Shown: positions 28,029 through 37,171, counted from the first letter of the stretch. The stretch is 64,000 bases of DNA from Marinomonas spartinae (GCF_016461715.1 NZ_JAEMUI010000012.1:1-64000), one strand, 5' to 3'. Made by a program: numbers and translations. Notes: generated by a model not told the origin, from the letters alone.

Positions 28029-29207
28029 ATGTTTGAAAAACGTTATCGACTTAACTTGGTTTTTAATGCCAATAAGGTATACGACAGACAAGTAATCGAA
28101 GGGATTGGCGAATATTTGCAAGCGGCTCAATGTGATTGGGACGTGTACTTTGAAGACGATTTTCGTTATCGCTTAGATGGGCTCAAAAACTGGCAAGGAG
28201 ACGGAATTATTGCTGATTTTGATAATCCAGAAGTGGAAGAACTCCTTAAGGACACAACAATTCCGATGGTCGCCGTGGGTGGCTCCTACCATCACAAAGA
28301 AGACTATCCACGTTTTCCTTATGTGGCGACCGATAATGGAGCCTTGGTCAAGCTGGCTTATGACCACTTAAAGCGTAAAGGTTTACCTCAGTTTGCTTTT
28401 TACGGCGTACCGAGTACCCCGTTTACCCGTTGGTCCAATGAGCGGGAATACGCCTTTGTTGAGCAGGTCAGTGCGGATGGCTTTGAGCCTTATGTGTATC
28501 AGGGGCTTTGTACCTCGGCGGAGTGTTGGCAAAGCGCCCAGCAGGATTTAGAAGGCTGGTTAATGAGCTTGCCAAAACCCATTGGCATCATTGCTGTTAC
28601 GGATTCCCGTGCCCGTCATCTATTACAAGCCTGTGATCACCTGAATATTCTTGTACCTGAAGAAGTGGCGGTGGTCGGCATAGACAACGAAAACATGGCC
28701 AGATATTTAAACCGTACGGCTTTGTCATCGGTGCAGCAGGGTTGTAAGCAAATGGGCTACGAGGCCGCCAAAATACTGCATCGAAACTTGCAAGGATACG
28801 CCGCTGAAAAGGCGCTCGTGGTGGTCAGCCCTGTGGGCATAGAAGATCGTCAGTCGTCGGATTTTCGCGCATTAAAAGACCCTTATGTCATGCAAGCGAT
28901 GCACTTTATTCGTCATAATGCTTGTCGAGGGGTGAAAGTTGCACAAGTCGTCGACTTTGTGGGCATTTCCCGTACCAACCTAGAAACCCGCTTTACTGAG
29001 GAAATAGGCTGTTCTATGCATGAACAGCTGCACATGACCAAGTTTTACCGCGCTTGTGAACTGATTACTTCCACCGATTTGCCCTTTGATGAAATCGCCC
29101 GCACCTGTGGTTACCCTTCCGTGCAATACATGTACACAGTCACAAGGAAAAACCTTGGCATGACGCCAGGAGAATACCGTGTGTCGTCGCGGCTTGCTAA
29201 GGAGTAA
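28029..29207 (+). CDS. xylR: Xylose operon activator XylR (AraC family)
   Basis: A 392-residue regulator with an N-terminal periplasmic-binding-protein-like sugar domain (residues 1-280) and a C-terminal AraC helix-turn-helix (about 285-392). The latter includes VAQVVDFVGISRTNLETRF and DEIARTCGYPSVQYM. The length equals that of E. coli XylR. It should bind xylose and activate xylFGHB and xylA. The last codons, at 29181-29203, recur with one change at 35728-35750, at the far edge of the island that follows; this 3' end may therefore have come with the insert. Confidence 0.93.
   Translation: MFEKRYRLNLVFNANKVYDRQVIEGIGEYLQAAQCDWDVYFEDDFRYRLDGLKNWQGDGIIADFDNPEVEELLKDTTIPMVAVGGSYHHKEDYPRFPYVATDNGALVKLAYDHLKRKGLPQFAFYGVPSTPFTRWSNEREYAFVEQVSADGFEPYVYQGLCTSAECWQSAQQDLEGWLMSLPKPIGIIAVTDSRARHLLQACDHLNILVPEEVAVVGIDNENMARYLNRTALSSVQQGCKQMGYEAAKILHRNLQGYAAEKALVVVSPVGIEDRQSSDFRALKDPYVMQAMHFIRHNACRGVKVAQVVDFVGISRTNLETRFTEEIGCSMHEQLHMTKFYRACELITSTDLPFDEIARTCGYPSVQYMYTVTRKNLGMTPGEYRVSSRLAKE
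29181..29203 (+). repeat. Direct repeat, copy 1 (xylR 3' end)
   Basis: Twenty-three bases at the xylR 3' end that recur at 35728-35750 with a single T/C difference, 6547 bp apart and in the same orientation. The two copies bracket the catabolic island. Upstream of the block the second copy still resembles xylR at the protein level, but with changes. Confidence 0.85.
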
Positions 29208-29220
29208 AGACATAGAGCAA

Positions 29221-29412
29221 TTAGGAAGCGGTTTCTAATCCTCTGCGTGACTTAGCTGACACTTGTTTTCTCAAAGTCGCTTTGACCGCTAGTATGCCGA
29301 TATCAGTGTATGCCAATGCGCAGCCGATAATGAAGATTGCAGAAAGCGTTAAATTTATTCGTTTTTCGTATTGGATGTCGGGGCTTGGAAATCTCCGTTC
29401 TTTGCTTATAAG
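29221..29412 (-). pseudogene. C-terminal remnant of a membrane protein gene
   Basis: A 63-codon open frame with no ATG start, read toward xylR and ending with TAA at 29221-29223. It encodes a hydrophobic segment (LTLSAIFIIGCALAY) followed by a basic tail (KATLRKQVSAKSRRGLETAS). This resembles the last helix and cytoplasmic tail of a transporter; a LysE-type exporter is one option, but I cannot assign it. It is probably debris carried at the left edge of the island. Confidence 0.4.
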
Positions 29413-29581
29413 TCATGCTGCTGACTCGTTTGATTGCTCGTGTTAGACGCGCTTTAACCTCTAAATAAGACTACTTCCTCCGAGTCATCCAATAGGTACA
29501 ATCTACGCTTACGGATCGTCGTCTATATAAGCGAAACCGGAAAAATGACTTTATACCAACCCAAGTGACCCGAACAATATA

Positions 29582-29603
29582 TTTGATCAAAATTGATCAT
29601 CAA
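29582..29603. promoter_or_regulatory. Putative upstream activator sites of the catabolic operon
   Basis: The palindrome TTTGATCAAA (29582-29591) lies next to TTGATCATCAA (29593-29603). The second is an 11-bp near-palindrome that recurs exactly at 34149-34159, upstream of the transporter gene. Both copies lie about 85-105 bp before a sigma-54 promoter, the normal place for an enhancer bound by an NtrC-family activator. The activator is most likely the one encoded at 32334-34085. Confidence 0.6.
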
Positions 29604-29685
29604 CATCATGAGTCTAGATGACTTCGCGTCATCATCAGACTTCGTAAAATTCCTTCCACTCCTGTCAATTCAAGGCTTCCGTCAA

Positions 29686-29703
29686 TTGGCATAGCCTGTG
29701 CTT
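29686..29703 (+). promoter_or_regulatory. Sigma-54 promoter of the catabolic operon
   Basis: TTGGCATAGCCTGTGCTT carries the invariant GG and GC elements with exactly 10 bases between them, close to the consensus TGGCAC-N5-TTGC. It lies 68 bp upstream of the cupin start, and a sigma-54 activator gene is in the same island. Confidence 0.7.
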
Positions 29704-29770
29704 ATTGTCTTCTGCAGCTAGTGAAGTGTGCTGGCTAAACTCAATAAAAATAATCAAAGAGGCCACTTTT

Positions 29771-30292
29771 ATGTCCAATTCCAAAGAGTCAAATATCGTC
29801 CAGCTTCCCGTCGACCCCAATGCCGCCATTATCGATCGCTACGGCTTAGAGGGCGGTCATATAGGTATCGGAGAAGACGAATCTCCGTGGGTTCCGTTTG
29901 GCGATAGCGCAGCAATTCGTCATCTCAGCTTCGATGTACGTACCGGAAGTGTATGCAATATCCTCTGGGTTAAAGGCGGGGGCAAAATCGGCACCCACCG
30001 CCATCGCTCGGCAGTATCGGCGGTGACCCTAGAAGGTAGTTGGGGATACTACGAATACGACTGGGTTGCGCGCCCTGGCAGCTATGTCTACGAACACCCT
30101 GGCGCAGCCCACACCCTCTATAGCGATGACCCTAAGGGCATGAAAGCTCTGTTTTGGATACACGGCCCCATCGAATTTTTTGATGATAATGGCGTGTATA
30201 CCGAAACCACCGATGTATTCTGGTTCATCAATCACTACATCAGCCACTGCGAAAAACACGGATTAGCGATCAATAAGGCACTGTTTTTATGA
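29771..30292 (+). CDS. Cupin dioxygenase, 2,4'-dihydroxyacetophenone dioxygenase-like
   Basis: A 173-residue single-domain cupin. The metal triad is visible as His76 and His78 in GTHRHRSAVSAVTLEGSW and His114 in HPGAAHTLY. Three-His centres of this kind are found in the C-C cleaving enzymes 2,4'-dihydroxyacetophenone dioxygenase and acetylacetone dioxygenase, which the overall pattern resembles. I infer an iron dioxygenase that cleaves a ketone side chain; the substrate is not proven. Start at 29771 follows AAAGAGG. It is the first gene of a three-gene operon with an SDR and a Zn-ADH. Confidence 0.7.
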   Translation: MSNSKESNIVQLPVDPNAAIIDRYGLEGGHIGIGEDESPWVPFGDSAAIRHLSFDVRTGSVCNILWVKGGGKIGTHRHRSAVSAVTLEGSWGYYEYDWVARPGSYVYEHPGAAHTLYSDDPKGMKALFWIHGPIEFFDDNGVYTETTDVFWFINHYISHCEKHGLAINKALFL

Positions 30293-30327
30293 GTAAGATG
30301 TGGACTCAACCAAATAAGGAGAATGGT

Positions 30328-31146
30328 ATGAAATTTTGGCAGAGATTCTCAGTAGAGGGGTTGAGCTGTGTGGTTACGGGCGGTGCCAGTGGCATCGGCC
30401 TAGCCTATGCCGAAGTCATGTGTGATGCTGGCGCGCGGGTGACCTTGCTGGACATCGATGCCACGTCGTTACAGGAGCAGGTTCAGCGACTAACGAAAGC
30501 AGGCTACTCAGTTGAAGGGGAAGTGGTTGATGTCACCGATCGCGCCGCAATGTATGCCAGTTTTGCCCGCATCGGTGAGCGCTATGGCGGCCTAGACGTG
30601 GTATTCGCCAATGCTGGTATCGACGCAGGACCAGGTTTTCTTGACAGCGAAGGCCAGCGCTCCACTGATGGAGCCTTGGAAAACCTCACAGAGGAACACT
30701 GGGATAAAGTCCTTGCGATTAACCTCACGGCAGTTTTTATCACCCTGCGTGCTGCTACGCGCTTAATGAAACCCCAGGGACATGGCCGCATCATTGTCAC
30801 CACCTCTAACGCTGCGATTATCAATGAAGCCATTGTTGGCACGCCGTACATGCCAGCCAAAGCTGGCGCAGCCTCACTGGTGCGGCAGGCAGCCATGGAA
30901 TTGGCACGCTATGGTATTAATGTCAATGCCATTGCTCCCGGGCCATTTGTTACCAACATCGCTGGCGGCCGCCTGCACAATGAGGCCGACCGAAGCGCGT
31001 TCGCCAAGCGCGTACCGCAACATCGGATCGCTTCTACGGAGGAAATCAAAGGCCTCGCGTTGTTCCTCGCCTCGCCCGCCTCCAGTTACGTGACTGGCGC
31101 ACAAATTGTTATCGATGGCGGGCAGATGCTCGGCCTAGTCGACTAA
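30328..31146 (+). CDS. Short-chain dehydrogenase/reductase
   Basis: A 272-residue classical SDR. The cofactor motif TGGASGIGLAYAEVM begins near residue 18. NAGIDAGPG is near 95, and the catalytic YMPAK (YxxxK) follows NAAIINEAIVGTP. The C-terminal AIAPGPFVTNI and YVTGAQIVIDGGQM are typical. I use ATG 30328, which has AAGGAG 6 bp upstream; an earlier ATG at 30289 overlaps the cupin stop and would add 13 polar residues. The probable role is oxidation of a secondary alcohol to the ketone cleaved by the cupin enzyme, inferred from the operon. Confidence 0.82.
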   Translation: MKFWQRFSVEGLSCVVTGGASGIGLAYAEVMCDAGARVTLLDIDATSLQEQVQRLTKAGYSVEGEVVDVTDRAAMYASFARIGERYGGLDVVFANAGIDAGPGFLDSEGQRSTDGALENLTEEHWDKVLAINLTAVFITLRAATRLMKPQGHGRIIVTTSNAAIINEAIVGTPYMPAKAGAASLVRQAAMELARYGINVNAIAPGPFVTNIAGGRLHNEADRSAFAKRVPQHRIASTEEIKGLALFLASPASSYVTGAQIVIDGGQMLGLVD

Positions 31147-31157
31147 GGAGATTCTAT

Positions 31158-32159
31158 ATGCAAGCTATTGTATTCAACGAGCTACACACTCCCTTGCAGC
31201 TGGCTACTGTCGCGACACCACAACCGGCTGCCGACGAGGTGCTGATTGAAGTGTGTCGGTGCGGTATTTGTGGTAGCGACCTGCACATGACTGAAGATCC
31301 GTCGTTTGGAATCAGCCCCGGTAGTATTCTTGGTCACGAGTACTGCGGTCGTGTTGTGGAATGCGGCAGTGCAGTAGACCGCCTGCGGGTCGGCGACCAC
31401 GTTGCTGTCGCGCCGTTACGCGGTTGTGGCCATTGCATTAGTTGCCTTCGAGGCGAACCAGCGTGGTGTAGCGAATTCAGTTTGCAAGGAGGTGGGTTCG
31501 CCCAGTTAGCCACTGCTAAGGTACATCAATGCGTGACTCTACCTGCGGGGGTGGGCTTAGCGAACAGCGCTTTGGCCGAACCATTGGCGGTAGCCTTACA
31601 TGGTGTCATGCGTTCGGGACTGAAGCCTGGAGCCAAGGTGCTTATTCTGGGAACTGGGGCCATCGGCTTGGCTGTCGCTTTCTGGGCCAGACGATTAGGC
31701 GCAGCCAAAGTGGTCATTACCGATTTGGGCGAATGGCAGCGCGAGCGCGCTTTACAGTTGGGTGCGAGCGACTTGCTAGTGGACGATGCCAACCTGCCAC
31801 GGCGCATTAATCAGCAGCTTGATGGATCGCCTGATATTGTCTTTGAGTGCGTTGGCCTGCCGGGGCTGATATCCCAGGCGATAGAGTACGTCAAGCCTCG
31901 AGGCAACGTGGTGATTCTTGGGTTGTGCACGGTAGCGGATAGTTTCATACCGTTTCGAGTGTTATCCAAGGAGGTCAATTTGCTGACCTCGGCGTTCTTC
32001 AACCATGCTGAATTCTGCGCTGCTATCGACGCACTGGAGGGCCCCCACGCAACACCCTTGGCATTGGTTAGCGACACCGTAAGCTTGGCGCAAATGCCTG
32101 AGGCTTTTAGCGCATTACGTCATCGTACCCAGCAATGTAAAGTGCTGGTAGCGCCATAA
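31158..32159 (+). CDS. Zinc-dependent alcohol dehydrogenase (MDR family)
   Basis: A 333-residue medium-chain dehydrogenase. The catalytic zinc ligands are in CGICGSDLHM (about residue 35-44) and GHEYCGRVVE (about 59). The structural zinc site is CGHCISCLRGEPAWC (about 92-106). The Rossmann motif LILGTGAIGLAVAFWARRLG follows near 158. AAGGAG precedes the ATG. It could act on a diol or hydroxy-ketone, but the substrate cannot be read. It ends the three-gene unit that begins at the sigma-54 promoter. Confidence 0.85.
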   Translation: MQAIVFNELHTPLQLATVATPQPAADEVLIEVCRCGICGSDLHMTEDPSFGISPGSILGHEYCGRVVECGSAVDRLRVGDHVAVAPLRGCGHCISCLRGEPAWCSEFSLQGGGFAQLATAKVHQCVTLPAGVGLANSALAEPLAVALHGVMRSGLKPGAKVLILGTGAIGLAVAFWARRLGAAKVVITDLGEWQRERALQLGASDLLVDDANLPRRINQQLDGSPDIVFECVGLPGLISQAIEYVKPRGNVVILGLCTVADSFIPFRVLSKEVNLLTSAFFNHAEFCAAIDALEGPHATPLALVSDTVSLAQMPEAFSALRHRTQQCKVLVAP

Positions 32160-32287
32160 TCAAATTTTTATCCTAGCAATTGCTACGCGCACTGTGCCGT
32201 CTCATAAATGTCCCATACAGGAGAACAACAATAAGTATCTTTACCCATATGGTCTAGTCGCAATAAATTGTTTGATCTGTGATTAGC

Positions 32288-32311
32288 AACCTCCCGCTAC
32301 GGCGGGAGGTT
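32288..32311. terminator. Bidirectional terminator between the Zn-ADH and regulator genes
   Basis: AACCTCCCGC (32288-32297) pairs perfectly with GCGGGAGGTT (32302-32311) around a 4-base loop. It lies between two convergent genes. T-rich sequence flanks it, so it can work in both directions. Confidence 0.75.
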
Positions 32312-32333
32312 GGATTGGCAAATTTGTTCAAAC

Positions 32334-34085
32334 TCAAGCATTACCGTGAGTTTTCAATCGGTAGGCCAATTGCGGACGGGTAATCCCCAACTGCCGAGCT
32401 GCCGCAGAGAGGTTGCCCCCGCATTCTTGAAGCACTTGCAGGTAATGCTCCAATTGCTGACTGTGAATCGAGTGCTTGAGTTCTGTCATTGGCGGCACCG
32501 GTACATCGAGGTCGGCGCTATGTCCGTTCGCTGGGCTACACAAGCTACCGTCGCCACCAACACTCAGACCAGACCGAGGTGACTGTTCGCCATTGGGGAA
32601 CATATGTTGGGAACGGATGCAGTCATTGTTGGTCGCGGCGATCACTCCACGTTCGACCAAGTTCTGTAGCTCGCGAATGTTGCCTGGGTAGTCATAGTTA
32701 AGCAAAGCTTCCACCGCCCGTGCGCTGAACCCCGTAACTTGTTTGTCGTACAGTTTGGTGAAATGCTTGAAGAAATGCTCCATCAGCAAAGGAATGTCGT
32801 CGCGGCGCTCGCGCAAGGGGGGCAGGTGAATGGGGAAAACATTCAGACGAAAAAACAAATCTTCCCGAAAGGTTCCCTGAATAATAGCCTGCTTCAGATT
32901 GCAATTAGTCGCCGCGATCACCCGCAAATCAACCTTGATCGGCCGGTTACCACCAACCCGTTCGATCTCGCCTTCCTGCAAGGCGCGCAACAACTTACTC
33001 TGGGCGCTCAGGCTCAAAGCTTGGATTTCGTCGAGAAACAGTGTGCCGCCCGAGGCTCTCTCAAAACGCCCAGCACGGCTTTGAGTGGCCCCAGTATATG
33101 CACCTTTTTCGGCGCCGAATAGCTCGGCCTCCAGCAAACTTTCAGGCAGTGCCGCGCAGTTAACGGCAACTAAAGGGCGGTCAGCTCGAGAACTGAGCTG
33201 ATGCAGGCATTTGGCAAAAACTTCTTTTCCGACCCCAGATTCACCGCTGAACAGTACGGTCGCGCGAGTGGGTGAGACTTGTTCGATTTGATGACGTGCA
33301 ACACTGAAGCCCACTGATATTCCAACCATATCGTCTTGTATCGGTAAACTGTTTGAGGTAGAGGCCAAGTGTGCCTGAACATGCTCTGGTGGTGACCAGT
33401 TTGAGTTCATTTGTATGAAATAGGATGGATCCCAGTAGCGCAATTCGGCATCTTGCTCGTCGTCAGATAAGCAGTCAGCGGTGTCACCGACAATGCGACA
33501 AACTTTACCGCCCGCCGCCACGCACTCCACTTCACGAAACACCACCAGCTTGCCGATAAAGGAACTAGCGTAGCCCGCAGCATAACCCAGAGTCATCCAG
33601 CACACAGCCTCATCTCCGACGCCATAGTGGGTGATGTGTTCATGGGCTTCACGGGAGTCATGCCACAGGTATTCGCCATGAAAATAGCCGTTCTCTATGT
33701 CGAGGTCTAGTTTCACTGTTTCTACTCTCACCATACCTTGCAGCGCATGCAGTCGTCCACCTGCAATAAACGAACTGCGGTCGTCAGAGCCTGGCCAGCG
33801 TTTGCGAACCAATTCAGCGTCCAGAGAGCCAGCTGAGTAGCCTATGCGCATCATGATACATTTAGCACCCTCGACCCCTACACTCTCAATTAGCTCATGG
33901 CGTAATGCTCCGAATGCAGAAGAGCGCAGCATAACCATGCTCTGATCATCGAACCAAATACGAGCATCTTCGTCAGAGAAACGTAGATAACGCCGGAGGT
34001 CAGCGGGTGTTGGGGTGCTCGTTTCATATGCCTGAATGGCTCTAATAAAGGGCTCGACGACGGGGGTAAGGGTTGAATGGCTCAT
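32334..34085 (-). CDS. Sigma-54-dependent aromatic-sensing activator (XylR/DmpR type)
   Basis: A 583-residue three-domain regulator. The N-terminal effector region (1-210) combines an XylR_N-like part with a V4R domain; [21 protein letters not shown] and the cysteines in [19 protein letters not shown] are characteristic. The AAA+ domain (about 240-470) has Walker A GESGVGKE, the sigma-54 contact loop as GAYTGA, and Walker [14 protein letters not shown] Fis-type HTH ends the protein ([20 protein letters not shown]). Relatives bind phenols or alkyl-aromatics directly. It is divergent from the transporter gene, and CTAGGAGAAAGC precedes its start. This is not the xylose regulator xylR, despite the family name. 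Confidence 0.92.
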   Translation of the reverse strand: MSHSTLTPVVEPFIRAIQAYETSTPTPADLRRYLRFSDEDARIWFDDQSMVMLRSSAFGALRHELIESVGVEGAKCIMMRIGYSAGSLDAELVRKRWPGSDDRSSFIAGGRLHALQGMVRVETVKLDLDIENGYFHGEYLWHDSREAHEHITHYGVGDEAVCWMTLGYAAGYASSFIGKLVVFREVECVAAGGKVCRIVGDTADCLSDDEQDAELRYWDPSYFIQMNSNWSPPEHVQAHLASTSNSLPIQDDMVGISVGFSVARHQIEQVSPTRATVLFSGESGVGKEVFAKCLHQLSSRADRPLVAVNCAALPESLLEAELFGAEKGAYTGATQSRAGRFERASGGTLFLDEIQALSLSAQSKLLRALQEGEIERVGGNRPIKVDLRVIAATNCNLKQAIIQGTFREDLFFRLNVFPIHLPPLRERRDDIPLLMEHFFKHFTKLYDKQVTGFSARAVEALLNYDYPGNIRELQNLVERGVIAATNNDCIRSQHMFPNGEQSPRSGLSVGGDGSLCSPANGHSADLDVPVPPMTELKHSIHSQQLEHYLQVLQECGGNLSAAARQLGITRPQLAYRLKTHGNA

Positions 34086-34148
34086 GCTTTCTCCTAGTTA
34101 TTTTTTTTGTACGCAGCGATTGCTGCGAGAGGATGAGAGACATTAATT

Positions 34149-34187
34149 TTGATCATCAAACTTTCCCATGTTCATCAACAAAGATCA
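34149..34187. promoter_or_regulatory. Putative activator sites in the regulator/transporter intergenic region
   Basis: TTGATCATCAA at 34149-34159 is identical to the element at 29593-29603. Related half-sites TTCATCAA (about 34171-34178) and GATCAA (about 34183-34188) follow. The cluster lies about 65-105 bp before the sigma-54 promoter of the transporter gene and also next to the start of the regulator gene, so it may serve autoregulation as well. Confidence 0.6.
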
Positions 34188-34252
34188 AGCTGACGTACGC
34201 TCGACTAAACTAAACTCTCGCAAATCCAGCCGTTTAGCGCCTTCCAATGTAA

Positions 34253-34268
34253 CTGGCATGATGCTTGC
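34253..34268 (+). promoter_or_regulatory. Sigma-54 promoter of the MFS transporter gene
   Basis: CTGGCATGATGCTTGC matches the -24/-12 consensus with GG and GC separated by 10 bases and a good TTGC box. It lies 74 bp before the transporter ATG. Confidence 0.78.
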
Positions 34269-34342
34269 CTTTTGAATAACTGCTTGACGAGACATCAAGG
34301 TCAGCGCCCTCTAATAACAATAATCGTACCGGGAGATTTGCT

Positions 34343-35614
34343 ATGCGCCACTGGTTATCTCATTATGAAAATCGTTTACTATTAATCCTCAGCCTGAGTT
34401 TTGGCTTTGTCTTTTTTGACCGCAATGCTATGAGTTTTTTAGCCCCCTTTGTCGCCCGAGACCTGAAATTGAGCGATACGCAAGTAGGCATCTTGGTTTC
34501 TGCACTGTCCTTCACATGGGCACTGTCAGGGTACCTATTGGGCGCCCATTCGGATCGTAGTGGTCGACGCAAACCTTATCTGCTAGTGGCCGTCGTGGTG
34601 TTTTCAGCTTGCTCATTCGTATCCGGGTTGGCGGGCTCATTCTTTATGCTGTTGGCTGCGCGTTTGCTGATGGGGGCAGCCGAGGGCTCTATCCTGCCCA
34701 TTTCGCAAACTTTGATGGCTATGAACTCCACGCAGACGCGCCGTGGACAGAATATGGGGATCATGCAAAACTTCGGGAGTAACCTGCTGGGGTCGTGTAT
34801 TGCTCCGTTGGCGCTTGTTGCCATCGCCAGCCATTACGACTGGCATATTGCCTTTTTCGTCGCGGGCATACCTGGTTTGATCGCTGCTTACATGATCTGG
34901 AAGTATGTGCGTGAACCAGCCCCCACGATCATCACCCCAACTATTTCTCAAACTTCTCAAGCCGCGACGCCGAGCAGCTCACTGCTAGACCTGATACGCT
35001 ACCGAAATGTCTGGCTGAGTATGGTTATTGCCTGTTTTTATGTGGCATGGATGGTATTGGGCTGGGCCTTTATGCCAATGTACTATATTAATGAACGCCA
35101 TTTCAGCTCCAATGATATGAGCATTTTGATGAGCGTACTCGGGGCCAGCGCCACGTTTTGCAGCTTTATCGTCCCAGCACTGTCAGATCGCATTGGCCGT
35201 CGCACAGTGGTGGTGGTCTTTTCGTTGATCGGAGCGCTGACGCCGCTTACTGCGCTGTACTTCCAAGGGCCATTCTGGGTTTTTTGCTGCTTGCTGTTCA
35301 TTACCTGGTCTGCCAGCGGTGTTGCTCCTATCTTCATGGCGACGATCCCGTCTGAAACGGTCCCCGCGTACCGAGTTGCTGCCTGCGTCGGTTTAGTCAT
35401 GGGGATGGGTGAAATCTTCGGTGGCGTACTCAGCCCGATAATCGGTGGTTGGCTCGCCGACCTTCACGGATTGAGTGCACCGCTATTGTTGCAAGCTGGA
35501 TGCGCAATCGTAGTGAGCATACTGGGTCTTTGGCTGCATGAGACAGCGCCACTTCTTCTAGCCAAAAACAACGCCGTCAATGGTTTAAAAGAAAAGGTCC
35601 CCCCGGCTCTTTAG
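34343..35614 (+). CDS. MFS transporter, probable uptake of an organic acid or aromatic
   Basis: A 423-residue major facilitator with 12 predicted hydrophobic segments. The loop 2-3 motif GAHSDRSGRRKPYL and the loop 8-9 equivalent ALSDRIGRRTVVVV are well conserved. FDRNAMSFLAPFVARDLKLS in the first helix is typical of the anion:cation symporter family that imports organic anions. CGGGAGA precedes the ATG. By position and promoter it should import the substrate of the island's enzymes, which is inference. Confidence 0.82.
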   Translation: MRHWLSHYENRLLLILSLSFGFVFFDRNAMSFLAPFVARDLKLSDTQVGILVSALSFTWALSGYLLGAHSDRSGRRKPYLLVAVVVFSACSFVSGLAGSFFMLLAARLLMGAAEGSILPISQTLMAMNSTQTRRGQNMGIMQNFGSNLLGSCIAPLALVAIASHYDWHIAFFVAGIPGLIAAYMIWKYVREPAPTIITPTISQTSQAATPSSSLLDLIRYRNVWLSMVIACFYVAWMVLGWAFMPMYYINERHFSSNDMSILMSVLGASATFCSFIVPALSDRIGRRTVVVVFSLIGALTPLTALYFQGPFWVFCCLLFITWSASGVAPIFMATIPSETVPAYRVAACVGLVMGMGEIFGGVLSPIIGGWLADLHGLSAPLLLQAGCAIVVSILGLWLHETAPLLLAKNNAVNGLKEKVPPAL

Positions 35615-35691
35615 TGAAGAACGGGGATCTCTAAGCCTCTATCACCAAGGCAATAGATTCGTAAATACATGATTTAAAATCCTTGTTGATG

Positions 35692-35752
35692 ATGAAAAAG
35701 CGTAACTTGGGTGGATTGAAATATCACGTGTCGTCGCGGCTTGCCAAGGACG
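35692..35752 (+). pseudogene. Diverged second copy of the xylR 3' end
   Basis: The translation KKRNLGGLKYHVSSRLAKD parallels the XylR C-terminus RKNLGMTPGEYRVSSRLAKE with a two-residue gap. At base level 23 bases (35728-35750) match 29181-29203 with one change, while the sequence to the left is clearly diverged. The open frame that runs on to 35874 passes through the terminator hairpin and is not a gene. This marks the right edge of the catabolic island. Confidence 0.75.
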
Positions 35753-35768
35753 TTAAGTGGCATTCGGT

Positions 35769-35806
35769 CCGCTTTCTCTATAACCCTTTGGCTATAAAGA
35801 AAGCGG
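35769..35806. terminator. Terminator between the xylR remnant and xylA
   Basis: CCGCTTTCTCTATA (35769-35782) pairs with TATAAAGAAAGCGG (35793-35806) with one mismatch around CCCTTTGG. Before the island entered, this hairpin would have lain between the convergent xylR and xylA and served both. Confidence 0.75.
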
Positions 35807-35851
35807 AGTCAAAGTTTATTATGAATAGAGAAGTATGGTGTATGTTTCTAA

Positions 35852-37171
35852 TCAAGGATAAATATAACCATTGACCATGTTCTCTAACATCTCCTGACGG
35901 CCCGAGACAGGTTTAGGGTCGAGATCATGTTCAACAGCGTAGTTGGCAAGATCTTGTAGCGAGAGTTTGCCACTGAGAATGTTGCTGCCGAGTGTGTCGT
36001 TCCACTTGGCGTAGCGTTGCTCAACAAGCTTAGACAGGGTTTCCCCTTCGATCATCTTCACCGCACGTTGCAGAGACAAGGCGAGGGTATCCATGGCACC
36101 AATGTGTGCGTGGAACATGTCTTCAAGGTCAGTGGATTGGCGACGTAGTTTGGTGTCGAACATATAGCCACCGGTTTTAAATCCTCCCGCTTTGAGAATC
36201 TCATAAGTGACTAGGGTGTATTCTTCCACGCTGGTTGGAAATTGATCGGTATCCCAGCCCAGTTGCGCATCCCCTTGGTTGGCATCCACCGAGCCTAAAA
36301 TCCCCAAAGAACAAGCGGTGGCGATTTCATGGTGGAAGCTGTGGCCCGCTAGGGTGGCATGGTTGGCCTCGATATTGACTTTGATTTCTTTCTCAAGCCC
36401 AAACTCTTTTAGGAAGCCATAAACCGTGGCGGTATCGTAATCGTATTGGTGTTTGGTTGGCTCAGCGGGTTTGGGTTCGATCAGTAAGGTGCCAGCAAAG
36501 CCTATTTTGTGTTTATGTTCGACCACCATTTGCATAAAGCGTCCCAACTGAGCCCTCTCTCGTTTTAGGTCGGTATTGAGCAGGGTTTCGTAGCCTTCGC
36601 GGCCACCCCATAACACGTAGTTTTCACCGTTAAGGGCATGAGTCGCATTCATCGCATGAAAGACTTGCGTTGCGGCATAGGTAAAAATGTCTGGATTTGG
36701 GTTAGAGGCCGCTCCTGACATATAGCGAGGATGAGAAAAGGCATTGGCAGTGCCCCACAACAGCTTTAAGCCTGTTGTTTCTTGTTTGGCTTGTAGCACT
36801 TCTACCATCTCGGAAAAATTACGAATGTATTCTTTTAGAGATGATCCTTCTGGGCTAACGTCCACATCGTGAAAACTATAGTAACCAATGCCCAGTTTGC
36901 TAAAAAACTCAAAGGCTGCATCCGCTTTTAGCTTGGCTGCCTCCATTGGATTAGACGGCTTGTTCCAAGGGCGGTCAAAGGTATTCGCACCAAACACATC
37001 GCTCCCAGACCAACAGAAGTTATGCCAGTAACAGGCTGCCATTCTTAGGTGTTCCGCCATGCTTTTGCCCATGATGACCCTTTTGGCATCATAATGTTTA
37101 AAGGCAAAAGGATTGTGTGACTCGGTACCCTCGTATTGTACAAAAGGGATGTTTTGGAAGATCTCGCTCAT
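35852..37171 (-). CDS. xylA: Xylose isomerase XylA
   Basis: A 439-residue cytoplasmic enzyme that interconverts D-xylose and D-xylulose, upstream of XylB. Visible are the active-site His region [15 protein letters not shown] (about 97-111), [17 protein letters not shown] (about 187) and the metal ligands in [20 protein letters not shown] and [17 protein letters not shown]. The length equals the E. coli enzyme (440). It faces xylR from the other side of the inserted island, with its own promoter region at 37172-37312. Confidence 0.96.
   Translation of the reverse strand: MSEIFQNIPFVQYEGTESHNPFAFKHYDAKRVIMGKSMAEHLRMAACYWHNFCWSGSDVFGANTFDRPWNKPSNPMEAAKLKADAAFEFFSKLGIGYYSFHDVDVSPEGSSLKEYIRNFSEMVEVLQAKQETTGLKLLWGTANAFSHPRYMSGAASNPNPDIFTYAATQVFHAMNATHALNGENYVLWGGREGYETLLNTDLKRERAQLGRFMQMVVEHKHKIGFAGTLLIEPKPAEPTKHQYDYDTATVYGFLKEFGLEKEIKVNIEANHATLAGHSFHHEIATACSLGILGSVDANQGDAQLGWDTDQFPTSVEEYTLVTYEILKAGGFKTGGYMFDTKLRRQSTDLEDMFHAHIGAMDTLALSLQRAVKMIEGETLSKLVEQRYAKWNDTLGSNILSGKLSLQDLANYAVEHDLDPKPVSGRQEMLENMVNGYIYP

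Noticed and set aside
32334..34085. Reading the sigma-54 activator as a second xylose regulator
   Set aside because: The XylR of the DmpR/NtrC family (xylene) is unrelated to the AraC-type xylose regulator; this protein has V4R, AAA+ and Fis-type domains.
35683..35874. Open frame of 63 codons between the MFS gene and xylA
   Set aside because: It starts in the diverged xylR end and runs through the terminator hairpin at 35769-35806. No ribosome site; treated as remnant.
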